A DNA stretch of 5,660 nucleotides, taken from assembly GCA_031278965.1 (NCBI GenBank), contig JAITJJ010000013.1, positions 1 to 5,660 on the forward strand. The letters are read 5' to 3'. This DNA is from Deferribacteraceae bacterium (GTDB lineage: Bacteria; Chrysiogenota; Deferribacteres; Deferribacterales; JAISNW01). Below are positions 3,428-5,660 of this stretch, piece by piece. A program made the translations under genes and the position numbers. Numbering within the stretch: the stretch's first letter is position 1; each line of letters starts with the position of its first letter. The notes below the pieces were generated by a model. The model was given only the letters and a program-made list of their open reading frames with translations. It ran no database searches and was not told the origin of the DNA.

Positions 3428-5660
3428 ATGAGATTCAAATTTTTCGCGCTTTTTGTGATAATCCTTTTTATAGCCGCCTGTGCTGGGAAAGGGATGCTTG
3501 CCCCGTCCGTTGAACTTTCGGAGGATTTTGTTCTCCCGTTCAGTGATAAAACCGTAACAGGGAGTTTAGAAAACGGATTTAAGTATTACATTAGATATAA
3601 CGATTTCCCGGCAGATAAGATTGAGTTGCAACTCAATGTCAGAAGCGGTTCTCTGAACGAAACGGAGGAGGAGAGAGGGATCGCCCACTTTGTGGAGCAT
3701 ATGGCGTTCAACGGAACCAAAAATTATAAATCCAACGACCTGATAAAGTTTATGGAGGCGGCGGGGCTTGTTTTCGGGAAAGATTCCAACGCGTTTACCG
3801 CCTACAAGAACACAAGATACCTTCTGACCATCCCGTCGGACAACGCAACCCTTCTGGAAGACGCTTTCGGAATCATGCGGGATTGGGTTGACGGGGTAAG
3901 CTTTGATCCAAAAGAGATAGAAAAAGAGAAAGGAGTAATTATTGAAGAGTGGCGCTCCAGAAACGATGCGGCAAACCGCGTCCGCAGAAAATCCGCCGAA
4001 TATATCTATGCGGGTTCCCTATATCCGCTTAGAGAGCCGATAGGGCTTACAGAGGTAGTCTCCGGTGCGGACAGGGATCTGGTCAAAGGTTATTACGACA
4101 AATGGTATGCCGCTTCCAATTCTGCTCTCGTTATAGTAGGCAACGTTGATACGGTGAAAGCCGAAGATATGGTAAAGAGGTATTTCGGAGAGCTTAAGAA
4201 AAAGGATACCCCGAAGAGAGCAGATGATACGGTTCCTTTGTCAAACGGGACTGTTCTGGGTATAATCAGCGATCCGGAAATTACTTCCGCATCTTTTTCC
4301 ATTACTTTCTTTGAGGAAGAAGGGCGGATAAGCAGATATAAAGAGCTGAAAAAGTCGTTTTTGGAAAGCGGAGCCCTAAATATGCTCAATAAGCGGGTAG
4401 GGGCGGCCATTCTTGAAAAACGGACAGACCTTTTGAGTTTCCGCAGCGGAAAGGCAAATATGGATAATAACCTTTCTATGCTGCGCTTTATTGTTATGAC
4501 AAAGCCTGAAAACCTGGAAAACGATATCAGAACAGCCCTTATTGAGGCAGAGAAGGCAAAACGGTTTGGTTTTTCAGAGACGGAGCTTAAAGAGTTTATC
4601 ACCAACCAGAAAACCTTTTTGGAAAGGGCGGCAAGTCCGGATTATAAATATCAGTCCTCCAAATATGCGGAATCTCTTGCGGATTATGATACAAGCGGCG
4701 GATATTTCACCGAGTTCACTCAAGACAAGGCATTGCTTGACAGAATCTTCAGCGAAACAGAACTTGCCGATTACAACCGTGCTTTCAGCAATCTCCTAAA
4801 AAGCAAAAGCGTCTTGGTTCTTGTCACGGTGCCCGAAAGGGATAAGTCCAGGATAATTTTAAAAGCGGAGGATTTCGTCAATATTTTGGGAGAAATCGCC
4901 GCAATGGCGCTTGAACCTGATGTGCAGGAGATTTCCGTAGATAAGCTCATAGACAATATCCCTCAAGGGGGGGATATCTTATCGAGAAAGAGATATGAGA
5001 ATGTGGACGGGGAGCTTATCACTTATGCAAACGGCGTCCGCCTCTTTGTAAAAAAGAACGCTGCCGATAAAGGGCACTTCACCTTTGAAGCCAGAAAACC
5101 GGGCGGGCTGTCGGCGCTAAAAGACGATGAAGTGGTAGATATGGATATTCTCCCTCAGGTGATAGCCTCAAGCGGCTTTGATAATATCACCGGAAGGCAG
5201 CTGCAAATGTTTATGGCAGGCAAACGGGTAAATGCCGCCCCGTCCGTGTCTGAATATTCGTTTGAATTTGGCGGCGGGGGAGACAGTGTTGATATTGAAA
5301 CCCTTTTTCAACTTCTTTATAAGAATTTCACTGCTCCGAATGTTGATAAAAATGCCTTTGCCTCAATTATAAAAAGGCTTGAAACCAGCCTTATAAATAC
5401 CGAAAAGGATAAGAAAACCCTCTTTTTCCGCGATGCGGTAAAAGCAATGAATAACAGCAAATATCGGAGAAACTATCTTTTGAGCGGCGATCTTGCCGCC
5501 ATAACACCGGAACTTCTTCTAAAGCTGTATAAGGCGAATTTCGGAGATGCGGGCAACTTTGTTTTTGTTTTGGCGGGCGATCTGGATATTGAGAGCGCGG
5601 CGGAATACGGGAGGATATATCTCGGAGGGCTTGCCGCTCCGGAAAAGAAGAGCGCCGCCG
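3428..5660 (+). CDS. M16 family zinc metalloprotease (PqqL/FusC-like), lipoprotein, 3' end outside window
   Basis: The gene runs off the right edge with 744 codons visible and no stop. Residues 1-18 form a signal sequence with a lipobox IAAC (15-18), so Cys18 should be lipidated; Ala at +2 would favour the outer membrane by the E. coli rule. The inverted zinc motif HFVEH (87-91) supplies His87 and His91 as ligands and Glu90 as catalytic base, and Glu167 in EKEKGVIIEEWR is the likely third ligand, about 75 residues downstream, as in pitrilysin-type enzymes. HFVEHMAFNGT and the PLREPIG segment are typical of large M16 proteins with two homologous halves. The second half, visible from about residue 535 (LITYANGVRLFVKKN), lacks HxxEH and should be the non-catalytic half. 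Full M16 proteins of this type are about 900 or more residues, so a C-terminal part is missing here. The ATG lies 17 bases after tonB, with GGAGAG (3418-3423) four bases upstream. A peptide- or protein-processing role linked to TonB-driven import is inferred from this position. Confidence 0.94.
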   Translation, partial: MRFKFFALFVIILFIAACAGKGMLAPSVELSEDFVLPFSDKTVTGSLENGFKYYIRYNDFPADKIELQLNVRSGSLNETEEERGIAHFVEHMAFNGTKNYKSNDLIKFMEAAGLVFGKDSNAFTAYKNTRYLLTIPSDNATLLEDAFGIMRDWVDGVSFDPKEIEKEKGVIIEEWRSRNDAANRVRRKSAEYIYAGSLYPLREPIGLTEVVSGADRDLVKGYYDKWYAASNSALVIVGNVDTVKAEDMVKRYFGELKKKDTPKRADDTVPLSNGTVLGIISDPEITSASFSITFFEEEGRISRYKELKKSFLESGALNMLNKRVGAAILEKRTDLLSFRSGKANMDNNLSMLRFIVMTKPENLENDIRTALIEAEKAKRFGFSETELKEFITNQKTFLERAASPDYKYQSSKYAESLADYDTSGGYFTEFTQDKALLDRIFSETELADYNRAFSNLLKSKSVLVLVTVPERDKSRIILKAEDFVNILGEIAAMALEPDVQEISVDKLIDNIPQGGDILSRKRYENVDGELITYANGVRLFVKKNAADKGHFTFEARKPGGLSALKDDEVVDMDILPQVIASSGFDNITGRQLQMFMAGKRVNAAPSVSEYSFEFGGGGDSVDIETLFQLLYKNFTAPNVDKNAFASIIKRLETSLINTEKDKKTLFFRDAVKAMNNSKYRRNYLLSGDLAAITPELLLKLYKANFGDAGNFVFVLAGDLDIESAAEYGRIYLGGLAAPEKKSAA

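Noticed and set aside
4093..4605. 170-codon open frame on the minus strand
   Set aside because: It lies fully inside the M16 protease, which has strong family motifs in the plus frame; the antisense frame has no recognisable domain or ribosome-binding site.
4542..4799. 85-codon plus-strand frame within the protease
   Set aside because: The protease frame continues without a stop through this interval with sensible M16 sequence, so there is no frameshift and this is a shadow.

Overview
The window suggests a Gram-negative bacterium. It has a TonB energising complex, which only makes sense with an outer membrane, and a lipoprotein-type signal on an exported protease. The very short ExbB (136 aa) and ExbD (125 aa) look like the compact 'group 2' type I know from Campylobacter/Helicobacter and some Deferribacterota-like lineages. 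I would guess one of the latter, given the moderate GC of the coding part, but this is a weak taxonomic inference.

Left region (1-357): the decayed 3' part of an IS630-family DDE transposase. The reading frame breaks between the second catalytic Asp and the final Glu. Next to it, on the minus strand (401-586), is a small cysteine-rich ORF with a perfect AGGAGG ribosome-binding site. It is unrecognised but probably real. A 310-base AT-rich spacer (587-896) follows. It separates this gene from a rightward operon and holds a strong sigma70-type promoter (TTGACA-N17-TATAAC, 815-843) plus several short repeats and a dyad.

Right region (897-5660): a single-direction gene run. It starts with an ABC-transporter ATPase lacking a permease (897-1787), then exbB (1823-2233), exbD (2230-2607) and tonB (2604-3410), the last three joined by 4-base overlaps. 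After a 17-base gap comes a large M16 zinc metalloprotease with a lipobox (from 3428, running off the right edge with 744 codons visible). No terminator is visible between these genes.

Functional reading: ExbB and ExbD form the inner-membrane proton-driven motor, and TonB transmits force to an outer-membrane receptor. A cell-envelope M16 protease encoded in the same run recalls the Fus system of Pectobacterium and the PqqL/YddB locus of E. coli, where a TonB-dependent receptor imports a protein or peptide that an M16 protease then cuts. The most interesting hypothesis here is therefore a dedicated protease-associated import system with its own TonB-ExbB-ExbD motor and an ABC ATPase. No receptor gene is visible in the window, so the substrate is unknown.
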